Below, piece by piece: positions 44,956 to 56,239 of a DNA stretch of 64,000 nt. The position numbers and the translations under genes are program-made. The first letter of the stretch is position 1. Each line of letters begins with the position of its first letter. Below the pieces are notes generated by a model. It had not been told where the DNA came from. It worked only from the letters and a program-made list of their open reading frames with translations, and searched no databases. The DNA is from Mytilus trossulus (Eukaryota; Mollusca; Bivalvia; Mytilida; Mytilidae). The stretch spans positions 58,045,448 through 58,109,447 of the forward strand of contig NC_086383.1 in NCBI RefSeq assembly GCF_036588685.1, read 5' to 3'.

Positions 44956-45600
44956 TCACGGTTTCAATTCCCCTACATTCATATAAGGATTTTCTCTATT
45001 AAAATTTTCATAATCTTCCGATGGTTCGTCATCGGCAATCATCATATTTGTTCTATTAGGAATTGTGGGTATAATAGCACAATTTTCATAATCCTCCATA
45101 TCATCTTCATCGTCTATTTTAGCTTTAGAAAGAGCATTTTGCACATTTTCATAGTCTTCCAGATCCTCGTCGTCCTCAACAGTCTGGTTCTGATTAACTA
45201 ACGCAGAAGTCTTACCGAAATTTTCATAATCTTCCAGTGGCATGTCACTGTCATTTTGGTCTTTTTGGTAATTCGCATAATCCTCTTGAGGATCTTCTGC
45301 GGTTGCGTCGAATTGAGCGGTACTAAGGTGCGGTTGTTGTCCCGACATATCCTCGTAATCCTCTTGATCGTCCATTGCTTGATTTATTGCACCTTTCGGT
45401 TGTTTAGATTTCTTTACTGATATTTTTTTCATAGAAATTTTGAACATAGATTTCTTTTTCTTTTTTGAGATAGCTGCCGGGGGTCTTGGTGCTTCCCCTA
45501 ACTCTGATAATTCTACGTCTTCAGACGACGCACCTTCAATATTTTTTTGTAAGCGTATGGCAGAAGCATTCGAATAAACATCACTTTCTCGGTTCACATT
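44956..45600 (-). CDS. Receptor exon: repeated EDYEN tail
   Basis: 214 codons to the stop, beginning NVNRESDVYSNASA after the acceptor tttttttcag. It holds DVYSNA, QEDYEDM, QEDYANY, LEDYENF, LEDYENV, MEDYENC, SEDYENF and NPYMNV. The sequence upstream of the acceptor in the same frame (to 45705) is intron. Confidence 0.88.
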   Translation of the reverse strand, partial: NVNRESDVYSNASAIRLQKNIEGASSEDVELSELGEAPRPPAAISKKKKKSMFKISMKKISVKKSKQPKGAINQAMDDQEDYEDMSGQQPHLSTAQFDATAEDPQEDYANYQKDQNDSDMPLEDYENFGKTSALVNQNQTVEDDEDLEDYENVQNALSKAKIDDEDDMEDYENCAIIPTIPNRTNMMIADDEPSEDYENFNRENPYMNVGELKP

Positions 45601-47630
45601 CTGAAAAAAAGAAACTATAATAAGAAAAGAAAGACAAAATAATATTTCTATATAACATAGATTACATACATCCATCTGACGAATAATTGTCTCATTGGTA
45701 AACATACCACATTTTCTAATTCTTACAATAAAAACCTTGAAGTCGCTCCGAGTAGTATATCATGCCTTAATGTGAACCTTTCTAATCTATGTTTAGTTCA
45801 TTGTCAATTGATATTTCTAAATAGTGAAACAAATCTTGACACTTTGTTAACCATAAAAATAGCATACAAATCATCAAATGAGCATATCGGTTCATGTCAC
45901 CATAACTTTGCGCTATACGATTTTATAAAAATGTATGCCCTTACCGCCATTGGAACTTTGGTGGTTTTGCCTGTAGCTGGATCTTTGACGTATCTAAATA
46001 TTTTATCCTGGTTCCGCTGAGCTTGGGCAGCTACTTTAGAATCATCAATTGTATTGGTATTTTCATAGTTTTGTCGTTGAAGTGTCGGATTCTTCCCACG
46101 TCGTTGATCGTTCTCATGCTCAATGATATGAACTGTGTTATCTTTGCTGTTATCTCTAGTCTAAAAAAATATATTTCAATATAAGCGAACATTCAAGATA
46201 AATGAATAACAGGAGCTATAGACCTACTTTCATAAAACTTAAACTTAAACATAGAAATCATGATACAAAATGTGTGCTCAAAATACCAAATTCGGGATTT
46301 TGATTGGTTGAATTGTTAGTCTGATCAGGATAAACGTAATCCATTTCATACCTTAAAAAACATGTCGTAGTACTGACAGTTTTGTATAGAATTATGTTTA
46401 TCATTTTGAAGATGGATACATTCATATATTATATATAATAGAGAATGGAAATAGGTAACTTGTAAATGATCCTAATATGCATGCAAATACGTTCCATATG
46501 GAAAACTACGAATATAGTCCCTGGTGTTGACAATGGGTAAATTGCGAATTTTTTTTATACCCCTTCCAAATTTATTTCTCCATGTTTTATGCCTCAAATT
46601 GCAAGGAAGGGGGTGAAATTACACTGTAAAAATATTGGGTTTAAAGGAAAGTAGTGATATGGTGGAGCTGAAAAAGGTTAAAAATTAGCACTTCGGAAGC
46701 TGTCAAAAGATTTCAAGACGCCCTAAACATAAAATTTTCCATATTTTAAGTTAGAGCCGAAGTTAGAGCCGATGAAGTTTTCTATAATTTTGATATAATT
46801 TGTCTTAAAAGTAGTACAACACACTGTAAATAGTTCATTCAGAAAGCGCAGGTGGGATTTTTAAAATTTCCATTTATGTTGTAAAAGAAATGCACTACGA
46901 ACTAATTGTGGTCACGGACCAATTATCTGTTTTTTTTTCAAGCGAGTGTCCTGATTCTATATTTTTTTCGGATTGATACTACAAATAATAGTTATTATTT
47001 AGAATTATACCTCGGTGTATAGTAATGTTTAATTTAATAAAATGATACATATTTGAAAAGTTCAACACTTACATCTAAAAGCACACTCATCCGAGAGGAT
47101 TTCTGAATATTCATTCGTCTTGTTCTTTGGTACATGTACACTAAAGCAACAATGAGGATGATCACTACTACTGCACCGCCACCAGCAGCGGCACCAATGA
47201 TAATGGCCTTATCAAAACCAGTTTTTTCCGGTGCTTCAGCAAGACAGGTACCATTATTGTTATTCCCATGGAGACATGAACAAACGTCTACTGTAGACCC
47301 ACTTCCGGTACAGTTTTTGCATTTGGAATCACAGGCAACACAGACATTACTACTGTTTGCAAAGAAACCTTCTGGACAGGAAGACCCACATAAATAAAAC
47401 ACTTCCGGTTTTGGTTCTCCAGAAATTTCAGTTGTATTGTTTACTGCACTTGTACTCATCGAGTGTGTTGTTGTGTCTGCTGTAGACATATCTGTACTTG
47501 TATATGATGAAGTTGTTGTTGGATAAACACATTCTGATCTATTTACAAATTCATTAGAAATGTATAAAAACAACCCAGCTGGACAAGCATTGTCACATGG
47601 TGTCTGACATAGACAATCCTCTTCTGATTG
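44956..47630 (-). CDS. Transmembrane receptor with Cys-rich ectodomain and Y-x-N-rich tail (3' three exons)
   Basis: Exons 47073-47630, 45945-46160 and 44956-45600 join in phase 0 with GT-AG introns to give 472 codons and a stop. The visible ectodomain starts CLCQTPCDNACPAGLF, followed by a Thr/Ser-rich stretch likely to be O-glycosylated. A second Cys-rich block (LCGSSCPEGFF, then VCVACDSKCKNCTG) follows, of the furin-like/VSP-like type. A Gly/Ala/Val/Ile-rich helix (IIIGAAAGGGAVVVIILIVA) is followed by the stop-transfer charges YQRTRR. The tail of about 300 residues has no kinase but eight Y-x-N motifs, plus a basic KKKKK segment. In known receptors phosphorylated Y-x-N binds the Grb2 SH2 domain, so a signalling adaptor-docking role is inferred. 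The 5' exons, with the signal peptide, were not found. Not assigned to a named family. Confidence 0.85.
45945..46160 (-). CDS. Receptor exon: juxtamembrane tail
   Basis: 72 codons, beginning TRDNSKDNTVHIIEHE and ending KVPMA. It contains one Y-x-N motif (NYENT). Too short to be noticed as an ORF, but splice sites and phase on both sides fit. Confidence 0.85.
47073..47630 (-). CDS. Receptor exon: ectodomain end and membrane helix
   Basis: 186 codons, phase 0 at both ends: acceptor gtcatttcag, donor gtaagt. It carries both Cys-rich blocks, the Thr/Ser-rich linker with several N-x-S/T sites, and the transmembrane helix. Confidence 0.88.
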
Positions 47631-47642
47631 CTGAAATGACAT

Positions 47643-48140
47643 AAAAAACCAGCATTATAAACATTTTATTTCAACATTTGAACGAGAAACATAGTAGCTC
47701 AGTTTAAAGTCATATTTCGATGTACTCTTGTGTTAAGATGTTTTTATCTTAGCAAGAATATTGTTGGCGATTATTGGTGTTTTTTCTTATTTTTTCGTTC
47801 TTTTTGTTTTTATAACTGCATGGGCTTATCTTTTGAACATTTTCAGAAATTGCCTGACCGATCGAATGTCCATCGTTGCAAAATAGAAACCACAGTGACT
47901 TTAAAAAAAACTACTGATGTGAGTATTTTGTTAGCTCAGTCTGTTGTGAGGTTGCTTTCTTATTTACATTTAACCCTTCCTCGTATTTGACTGATGTAAA
48001 TGCTAAATATACAGATTTAGAAAAGGTCGAGTATTGATGTATTACACAAGGTTGATTATGATATAATTTAATTTAGGTCAAACAGTTCATAATGGCAAAT
48101 ATTAATTTATTTAAATCTGATTAACTTCGATGAAAAACTA
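47643..48140. other. Upstream intron of the receptor, no exon found
   Basis: A plus-strand open frame at 47730-47990 has no recognisable domain and is not called. No further Cys-rich exon is visible on the minus strand. Confidence 0.5.
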
Positions 48141-48615
48141 ACACAAATAATGCAATTACGGCCCACACTGATCTGTGTCCACACTTGTTTGTTTAATAAA
48201 AAGAAGCTGTTAATAACTCATAAACTTCGGTGGAGAATACTAACACAAACAACGCAATTTCTGTCGACACTTATATGTGTCCACACTTTTTTATTTAATA
48301 AAATGAAGCTGTTAAAAACTCAGCCTTTGGTGAAGAATACTGCTAACACAAATAAAACAATTACTGTCCACACTGATCTGTGTCCACACTTGTTTTTTTG
48401 ATAAAAAAAGAAGCTGTTAAAAACTCATCAACTTCGGTGGATAATACTAACACAAATAATCAATTTCTATCCACACTGATTTGTGTCCACACTTGTTTAT
48501 TTACTAAAATGAAGCTGTTTTAAAAAGACTCATAAACTTCGATAGAGAATACTATTATCACAAAAGCAATTTCTGTCCACACTGATCTGTGTCCACACTT
48601 TTTTATTTAATAAAT
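48140..48615 (+). repeat. Tandem repeat, about 100-bp unit, five copies
   Basis: ctgatctgtgtccacacttg with the following aagaagctgttaa and cttcggtggagaatac blocks recurs near 48170, 48270, 48370, 48470 and 48580. Confidence 0.85.
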
Positions 48616-48974
48616 CAAACGTTTGGTGTTATATCTATCATTTCACTGAATCGATTTGGAAGTTTGCCAAATATATTTGAAAACTTTTATATTTTTTGTG
48701 TCACGAAAGACATTTGACCTATACCCGGTCTTCCTGGTTCGTTTTCCCTAAATATTGACTAACCACTTTTCTTTTGTATTCATGCATTATTTAGAAATAA
48801 ACATTTCTTATATTATATATGTAATTTTGTTTTGATACGTCTTAAAATAATGTATCGTAACATTTGAACGTATGTTTGAAAATTTTAAATATCTTTATTT
48901 CATGATTTTGAGAACGAGATTAGTTGTAACAAATTTGTTTTTTATTCGCGATTTGTATAGAGACCTATATGCAT

Positions 48975-49145
48975 TATGCCGTTCGTTTTCTCGTTTATAT
49001 TTATTTTTACAATTGTCCTTTCGGAGCCTTTTCTATCTGATTATGTGGTGTGTGTTTTAGCTCATTGTTAAAGGACGTACGGTGACCTGTAGTTGTTAAT
49101 TTCATTTGTTTGTTGGTTGTCTCTATGGCAATCATACCACATCTT
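48975..49145 (-). repeat. Family C-related copy, inverted
   Basis: gccgttcgttttctcgttta, gacgtacggtgacctgtagt and ggcaatcataccacatcttt. Confidence 0.7.
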
Positions 49146-49422
49146 TTTATCGTTATATGTCTATATTTGTACACAATATCTGTTTCGTAAAGGGGAGGGG
49201 AGTGAGGTTAAACATAACTTTACACCAAAATCTGAAAACACTTTATACACAATGCACTGCCTTATAACCATAATGTGATCTGCGGCCGTTTGAACGGTTT
49301 CAAAAAAAGGCAAAAAAAAAAGTTTTTAAATTGTGATGGAAATAAATCATGATTATTCATGTCACCATTTATTTTTTCTGGTTTTATCTGTATATAAAGC
49401 ATATATGTAATTAATTTACATA

Positions 49423-49599
49423 CAGCGAAACCTGACTAAACCGAATCCTTTATAAACCGAAAACCTGTATAAACCAAACATATTCTTAAGCACCACCATC
49501 TCAAATAATGTGCGTGCTGAACCTGATAAAACCGAACATTGGTCAAAACCGAACAAAATCTTAAGACCCAAAGAGGTTCGGTTTGAACATGTTTCACTG
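49423..49599. mobile_element. TA-flanked MITE, 177 bp, pogo-like ends
   Basis: Ends CAGCGAAACC and GGTTTGAACATGTTTCACTG, with TA on both sides (49421-49422, 49600-49601). Internal direct words aaaccgaa repeat several times. Only the TIR type supports the pogo/mariner link. Confidence 0.75.
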
Positions 49600-50039
49600 T
49601 ATAACAACTATAACGTCAACAACATGTGGGATGAGTTTCAAGTTATCTAATTTAATGAATGGACCATGAGTGGAATTTCCTCCTTTCACCAGGAAGTGAA
49701 ATAGATATATTAAACCCACGTGATCTAATCGATTAAAGTTCAGAAAAAATAGCAATAAATTTACCGTTTTTAAATTACATTTTAACTAACTGGCAATTGT
49801 TATTAATTTATTTGATCATTTGATTAATTATAGTTGATGTAAAATAAAAAAAGTTCCTTAAACATTTATTGAAAGTATACATGTTCAAATGTTCAGACTG
49901 ACCCTACTGATACATTAAAGGATAGAGAATAGCCGATTGCTAAAAAAAACATTAAGTGTCCCATGATACCATATCGACAACTCTTTTATTTAGGTGTAAT
50001 TTAATAGTCAATTAACTAGATGGTTTCGCAGAGTTTGCT

Positions 50040-50250
50040 GTGGTCAAACAATTTTTCTCGCTGCATTGAAGACCCATTGGTGGCCATCGATTGTTTTGTG
50101 CTCTTTGGTAGGGTTGCTGTCTATTTGACATAATTCACATTTCCATTATCAATCTTATTATTGGTATGTTTTTTTTTTTTTTTTTTTTCTATGGTCGGGT
50201 TGTAGTCTCTTTGATACATTCCCCATTTCCATTCTCAATTTTATTTACAT
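50040..50250 (-). repeat. Two family E fragments, inverted
   Basis: tcgctgcattgaagacccat and gtcgggttgtagtctctttg, separated by a T-run at 50168-50189. Confidence 0.65.
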
Positions 50251-50944
50251 GAGACTTTTATTGTATTCGGAAGTTGTATTTGAACTATGATGGAGAAACT
50301 GAATAATTTCAGGAACTTCTTTTAAAAATAAGAATAATTTGGACTAAAATCGTTCCTAAAAGGATGTAGTCTGGAAAATTTTACTAGGTAAAAAAATCTG
50401 ACGTAGTGAAAAAATGTGATCAATCCGGAACAAAGTATTTTCATCAAATCGAACAATGTGACTAATAGCTTTGAAAAGATTGGGAATATTTTTCAAGGAT
50501 AGTGAAGACTAACGTTTATCTTATTTTCATGTAAAATAACCTACTAGAAATGTACAATCAAAGTGATTTAAAGATATCATATTTCTTTTAAAATTCTTCT
50601 GCAGATTCAAATATTTTACGCGCACTGATACGGTATGTACGACATATTCTTGTATCTACCTTTTGAAAGTCCACTGTTAGAGATTACGAGAAAATTGACT
50701 AATACACTAGTCCAACCTCGCTTCATATTCATAAAGCTGTCATAGCTCATGACCCTACTACATTGACTGTCTAAAGTCATATTTAAGTTACAGCCGATTT
50801 CATTGAGTGTGTAGCTAAAGATAATATCTTTGGCCGTTAGCTTGCTTGCTAGCTAAACCGTGACGCCATTATTAGGTAAGGTATGCTACCCTCCTTTCGT
50901 AGTAGCTTAGTCCTACAGACAGATAGATTGGTCATCAGTCGAAC

Positions 50945-51140
50945 AATAGATATAGGAAGATGTGGTGTGAGTGCCAATGAGACAACTCTCCATCCAAATA
51001 ACAATTTAAAAATTAAACTATTATAGGTTAAAGTACGGCCTTCAACACGGAGCCTTGGCTCACACCGAACAACAAGCTATAAAGGGCCCCAAAATTACTA
51101 GTGTAAAACCATTCAAACGGGAAAATCAACGGTCTAATCT
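50945..51140 (+). repeat. Family C copy inside the Penelope-like element
   Basis: Nearly identical to 19585-19790 over about 190 bp, suggesting recent mobility. Confidence 0.75.
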
Positions 51141-51954
51141 ATATAAACAAAACGAGAAACGAGAAACACGTATATATTACATAAACAAACGACAACTACT
51201 GTACATCAGATTCCTGACTTAGGACAGGTGCAAACATTTGCAGCGGGATTAAACGTTTTAATGGGCCCAAACCTTCTCCCTTTTTCTTAAACAATAGCAT
51301 AACATCACAACATAGAAAAACATACGATAAAATATCAATTGGCAGACTTAACTCAATCAAAAAACGTATGATTACACAATGAACGAATAAATTTGATCTG
51401 CGATATCTGAATACAAATGCACAGTTAATTAAATATTAGAGACAAACATTCATGACCAAAAGGCTAACAAAAAAATTCAAACACACTGAGAAATATTTAA
51501 CCAATCAATGTTCACTTTAGAAAAAAACGGTTTTTTATAATCTTGAAGTTTATACAAATGTTGTAAGAATAAGTGAAAAATTGAAGATATTACAAATAAT
51601 CCAAGCTGGTATACAGACAAGATCCATATAAATAAAAAAAATGACAAAAAAGCATTATAAACAGTATCAACATGTCGAATTAACAAGAAAATACGATTTG
51701 AGAGTACTCGCAGTTACTGACAGCTAGTTAAAAGCCAAAACCAATTAATAGTAAAAAATCATGCATCAGAGACTAAAATCGACTAAAACACATCACAGGG
51801 ATTTAGTATTTTAACGTCATTAATAGTCAAAGAAGACATGACTTGTGCAATGCCAAAAATAAATGTATCGACAGGTAGTAGTATAGTGAAGTGCGACTTC
51901 AATAGAAATAAAAGTTAACGTGGCTGTGTCCCCTATACATCTCGCCTCAAAAGA

Positions 51955-52795
51955 TAATGAAATTTAGTTATGTTTTAATTTGCTAATGACAAAATCAATA
52001 TTAGTGCCAATGTGAACTATATTCAGAGATCTAATTACAATATTGGTACGATAACCCTTACTTATAAGTTTGTTTAAAGGTTCGATGAGTTTACAAGAAT
52101 CACATAGTGATTTCCTCGCTTTAAGTACAATATTACCATAACATTTAGGATGAGAAATACCATTTTTAATAAGCTTTCTACAGGTATAGCCAAATTAACT
52201 AATCAAATCTTTGTATCTATGAAAGAATTTAGTAAAAGTTTTAAGTAATTTATGGTATCGAAATCCCTGACACAACAATTTACCAGTGATGCATTGATTA
52301 CGTTCGTTAAAATCTATGACATCAGAACACACACGGGCAAACCGAACGAGTTGCGATATATAAACACCGTATGATGGAGCCAAAGGCACATCGCCGTCTA
52401 AAAAAGGAAAATTAACAATAGGAAATGAAAAATCGTCTCTTTTGTCGTAAATTTTAGTGTGAAGTTTCCCGTTTGAAATTGAAATGTCTAAATCTAGAAA
52501 AGGACAACTGCTGCTGTTTATGTTAGATTTAGTTAAAGTAAGTTCGTTTGGGTAAATTTCTGAAGTATATTTAGAGAACTCTGGATTATTCAACGAAAAA
52601 ATATCATCCAGATAACGGTAGGTATTTTTGAATGTATCAACCAAATGTAACAATGATGGGTCTTTACTGAGTTTGGTCATAAACTGAGATTCATAGCAAT
52701 ATAGAAATAAATCTGCTATTAAAGGGGCACAGTTGGTGCCCATAGGAATACCTACTACCTGACGATACACTTTGTCTATTCTTAAAGAAGGGTAG
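51955..52795 (-). pseudogene. Penelope-like reverse transcriptase, partial, one internal stop
   Basis: Readable from RIDKVYRQVVGIPMGTNCAP onward: GIPMG (RT block B), FLYCYE, TYRYLDDIF with YLDD as catalytic box, FLDLDISI, YDKRDDF, GVYISQLVRFARVCSD and KLLCQGFRYHKL, then HRYKDLIS. A TAG at about 52192 interrupts, after which the same frame goes on with GISHPKCYGNIVLKARK to about 51960. N-terminal RT blocks and any GIY-YIG nuclease are missing. The 191-residue open part (52195-52770) is well preserved, so inactivation is recent or limited. Confidence 0.75.
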
Positions 52796-53046
52796 ATTAC
52801 CTAACATAATTATGACTTCAAGTTTCAGCTAGCAAGCAAGCTAACCAAAAATATTACCTTAAGCCAATCAATAAAATCGGCTGTAATAGTTGAGAGCTTA
52901 ACAGACTTTTGCCATCTCTCATCATAATCATGTAACTGTCTACCTGAGGAGCCTACTGGGTGATTGTCTGAGGTTATGAGGCATTGTTAAACAAGAGAAT
53001 TCAGTGATTATGTTATGTTAAAAACTAAATTATTAAAGCAATAACC

Positions 53047-53260
53047 TTGAAAATGGAAATGGGGAATGTGTCAAAGAGACAACAACCCGACCAAAAATGC
53101 AAGCAACAGCCGAAGGCCGCCAATGGGGCTTCAATGCAGCGAGAAACTCTCGCACCCGGAGAGCTAACCCCTAAACAAAAATGTATACTAGTTCAGTGAT
53201 AATGGACGTCATACTGAACTCTGAAATATACGCAAGAAACTAAAATTAAAAATCATACAC
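53047..53260 (+). repeat. Family E copy
   Basis: gaaaatggaaatggggaatg, gcttcaatgcagcgagaaac and atacgcaagaaactaaaat. Confidence 0.7.
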
Positions 53261-53269
53261 TAGACTACA

Positions 53270-53800
53270 TGTACATTACAAACAATTTGTTTGTTTTCAA
53301 TTCAATTACAGGAAGGATTTATAGTAAAAAAAAATATGGTTTTTCGTTGACAATTTGCATTAAAATAACAATACAAATGATAGATAGCTATATAAAGAAT
53401 ATCGGTAAGAAAAATACGAAATAAAAGCACAACCATATTCAGTGATCTATAATCTAATAATTATTTTTCAATAGATTTTTCAAAAGTATTTTTTATATAC
53501 AAACTCGAAACTTGAAACCTTGGGAACAAATCATAAAACGTACAACTGCATGCGATGATCTATTATGATAATTTACTTTCAATGGATTTTTTAAACTTGG
53601 TTTATTACTCTACAGGTACCAAATTTTCTTGTAACATATTGTGTAGCGGAAAACTAATTAATATGGTGATCAAAGCCCGACAGTTGCTTTATCCATGTCA
53701 ACTAGACTATGATTGAACGTTTTTGATTTTACAAAGGCGGGGTTCTCGAAACTGGATGCCACACAAATCCAAATAATGATGCTATACATATATAAAGCTA
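53270..53800. other. Intergenic sequence
   Basis: No gene or bounded repeat seen. Confidence 0.5.
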
Positions 53801-53807
53801 ACATATA

Positions 53808-54090
53808 TATGTGCTTGTCCCAAGTCAAGAGTCCGTAGTTCAGTGGTTGTAGTTTGTTGATGAATATCATATATGTTCTTTCTTTATCAGTTTTTACATA
53901 AATCTGGCCGTTAGTTTTCTCGTTAATTTTTTTTCACATTTGTTATTTTGAGCATTTTACAGCTTCCTATTTTGTATGGGTTTTGCTCATTGATCGAATG
54001 TGGTTAGGTGTCCTATAGTTGTTATATTCTACAGCATTTGTTCTGTGTCGGGGAGTAATATCATTGAAAATAAAACTACATCTTCTTATT
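53808..54090 (-). repeat. Family E/C composite, inverted
   Basis: gtcccaagtcaagagtccgt, ggccgttagttttctcgtta and ttgctcattgatcgaatgtg, in the same order as at 26888-27140. Confidence 0.6.
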
Positions 54091-54099
54091 TTCATAAGC

Positions 54100-55240
54100 T
54101 GAAGATACAAGTATTGATTTTAGTGACCTTAAAGTACTCAGTTTGAGTGTCGTCTGGTAAATGACTAGATAAAATTGTGGATTTTCAGCTTATAAGGAAG
54201 GAAGTCGGTTGAGTGGAATTGGTTATATTGTTCCTGCGTACTCAAGGTTAAAGTCTATCATTCTGAAGTACTTTATTGATTATGACAAATATCCGTCAAT
54301 TCCCTATGCACTTATTTATACATTCAGTCTGTTTGACTAATTAAAGAGGACTTGTGACCAATTTCTCGAGAATTTTTCATAGAAATTTTCAAGAACTATT
54401 TTCACTTGAGTTTCGTGTTTGTTATTAATAGAAAAACTAAGAATTTTGGGAAAATCAGAAAATAACACACAAAAAGAAAAGTAACAGAGCTCTAATACAC
54501 CTAATCGCAATTTATTCCATTCCGGATAAGTTCTAAAATTACACAACTTTTTCATCCAGTTGAAGCTATCTGGGTCCCTGTTTAAACAATTCACCATGCA
54601 TGATACTTTTTAATGAGACCTGTTTAAACTACCGTAAATGCTTCAAACAAAATATTGTTTTACTTCAATTTTAATTTCGAAAAAAGTGGATCATACTTTA
54701 TCAATGTTTCCTGATCAAGACCCTCTAAAGTTTTTCCTCCCTCAGCTCACTGCTGATGACCTATATTTTCGGCCCGCGTGACCTAAACAGGAAGTTGTAT
54801 AAATGACTGTTTTTTCAGGAATGGACTAAATAGCGATAAGGTGTATTGCTTTTCTTAATCTCAAAGTCACAACAAGGCCTTCTAAACGGAGCAAAACAAA
54901 AATGTAACCTCATTGTAGGTTAATACGTCCACTAGCACTGGTTTGGGTGGAATTCCTAACCAAATAACTCGGAAAAACATTCTAAGATTAAAAATATTTT
55001 CATAAAGTCTTCTACTCTTCACCAATGGATACAGTTACATAGTTCAGTGTGTTACTTTGTAGTTGTAACACAATTACTTATATTTAAAAAAAAATGTTAC
55101 CTACATATATTAACAGATGCTACTAAGTAAGAATTGTGTTTAACCAATAAGCTGGTACCGTATCTTTGAATGCTTTTACATGTTATAAGAGCTCCCCAGT
55201 ATGGCAGTGAAGTGTGCCTGCTCGTTTCATAACTTGAAAA
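54100..55240. other. Intergenic sequence
   Basis: A minus-strand frame of 86 codons (54337-54597) reads MVNCLNRDPDSFNWMKKLCN but has no known domain or splice context. Nothing else supported. Confidence 0.45.
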
Positions 55241-55245
55241 AGTAT

Positions 55246-55392
55246 AGCTGCGAAAACGTAGCTCTATTGTCCTTTGATTTTTTTTTGGCGCGAAAACGTA
55301 GCTCTTTTGTCATTTGAATTTTTTTTGCCATCTATGGTCCGCAAATATAAAAAAATCATCAAAAAGACCTTAAGAGCTACGTTTTCGCAGCT
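55246..55392. mobile_element. Inverted-repeat MITE with AGCTGCGAAAACGTAGCTCT ends
   Basis: Twenty-base terminal inverted repeats at 55246 and 55373-55392, and an internal direct copy gcgaaaacgtagctctttt at 55291. Total 147 bp, no ORF. Confidence 0.75.
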
Positions 55393-55413
55393 AGGAAAAG
55401 TAGTTCTATATAA

Positions 55414-55468
55414 AATTGAGAATGGAAATGGGGAATGTCAAAGAGACCACAACCCGACCAAAGCGAAG
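55414..55468 (+). repeat. Family E fragment
   Basis: attgagaatggaaatgggga and aaccacaacccgaccaaagcg only. Confidence 0.65.
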
Positions 55469-56204
55469 ACAGCTTATTCATGTACAAAAATACTGAAGTT
55501 AAATTTTTTTTCATTGTATATTATCAATTTATCGTAAAATTTGACCTTTGCAACTTATATTTATTGATTGTTGACACGTTTAACCTTTAAAAGAATGTAT
55601 AAATTACGTATAAAACAAACATGCATCTTATCTATTCATATGTCGTAACTCATATTTATTGGTGATTTATGAATGCAGATTTTATGCGATAAAACTTGAT
55701 ATAAATGTCGTGATATATATTTTTTCGATTGTTTATTTTTTTAAATCTCAGAAAAGGTGAAGCTGTCTTTGACATCGTTATCTTATTGTTTGACATGTGA
55801 ATTTCATCATGAATTGTTATGACAACAATTTGTGAAACATCCGTTTATCGCGGAAGCGACGTAGAAATGTGCATGGATTAAAACTTTGACATTTTTGTCA
55901 AAAAATATTTCAAATTGCAGGACCCTGGAAGTTACAGGATAGGCAATTACACAAAATGCTAAAAGGTTTTTTTTAGAACACATTGATGGCCAAATCTTTG
56001 TCTCTAGAATTATATATTATAAAACACATTTCTTAATTTTGATTGTCCATGACAATCATTTGGTCAAGACATGATTATTTCGGTATTTTTTAATGCTTAA
56101 ATTAGCACATCTCTTTCGGAAAAGAAATTCCAAACCTAACAACAGCCCACGAAGTACTAGGCCAAACAAATAATATGTGCGTTTCCTAATACATCTTTGG
56201 AAAA

Positions 56205-56232
56205 AAGGTAGGTAGGTAGGAAGGTAGGTATG
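56205..56232 (+). repeat. GTAG-type microsatellite
   Basis: ggtaggtaggtaggaaggta. Confidence 0.8.
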
Positions 56233-56239
56233 GATTTTT

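Larger units (their letters stand above)
50787..52890 (-). mobile_element. Penelope-like element flanked by inverted repeats of about 100 bp
   Basis: The segment from ttacagccgatttcattg through gttagcttgcttgctagct to gtatgctaccctcc (50786-50903) reappears in reverse complement at about 52795-52893. Between them lie a family C insertion (50945-51140 and following sequence) and an RT on the minus strand. The repeats start just after the RT remnant and mark the element ends, or a duplication of one end. Confidence 0.6.

Noticed and set aside
45601-45705. Upstream extension of the last receptor exon with a hydrophobic LSFLIIVSFF stretch
   Set aside because: A good splice acceptor at 45601-45602 and matching phase make this intron; the hydrophobic run is a translated polypyrimidine tract.
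47730-47990. 86-codon plus-strand frame
   Set aside because: No domain, and it lies in the presumed receptor intron on the opposite strand.
54337-54597. 86-codon minus-strand frame beginning MVNCLNRDPD
   Set aside because: Reads somewhat protein-like, but there is no recognisable family, no splice context and AT-rich flanks.
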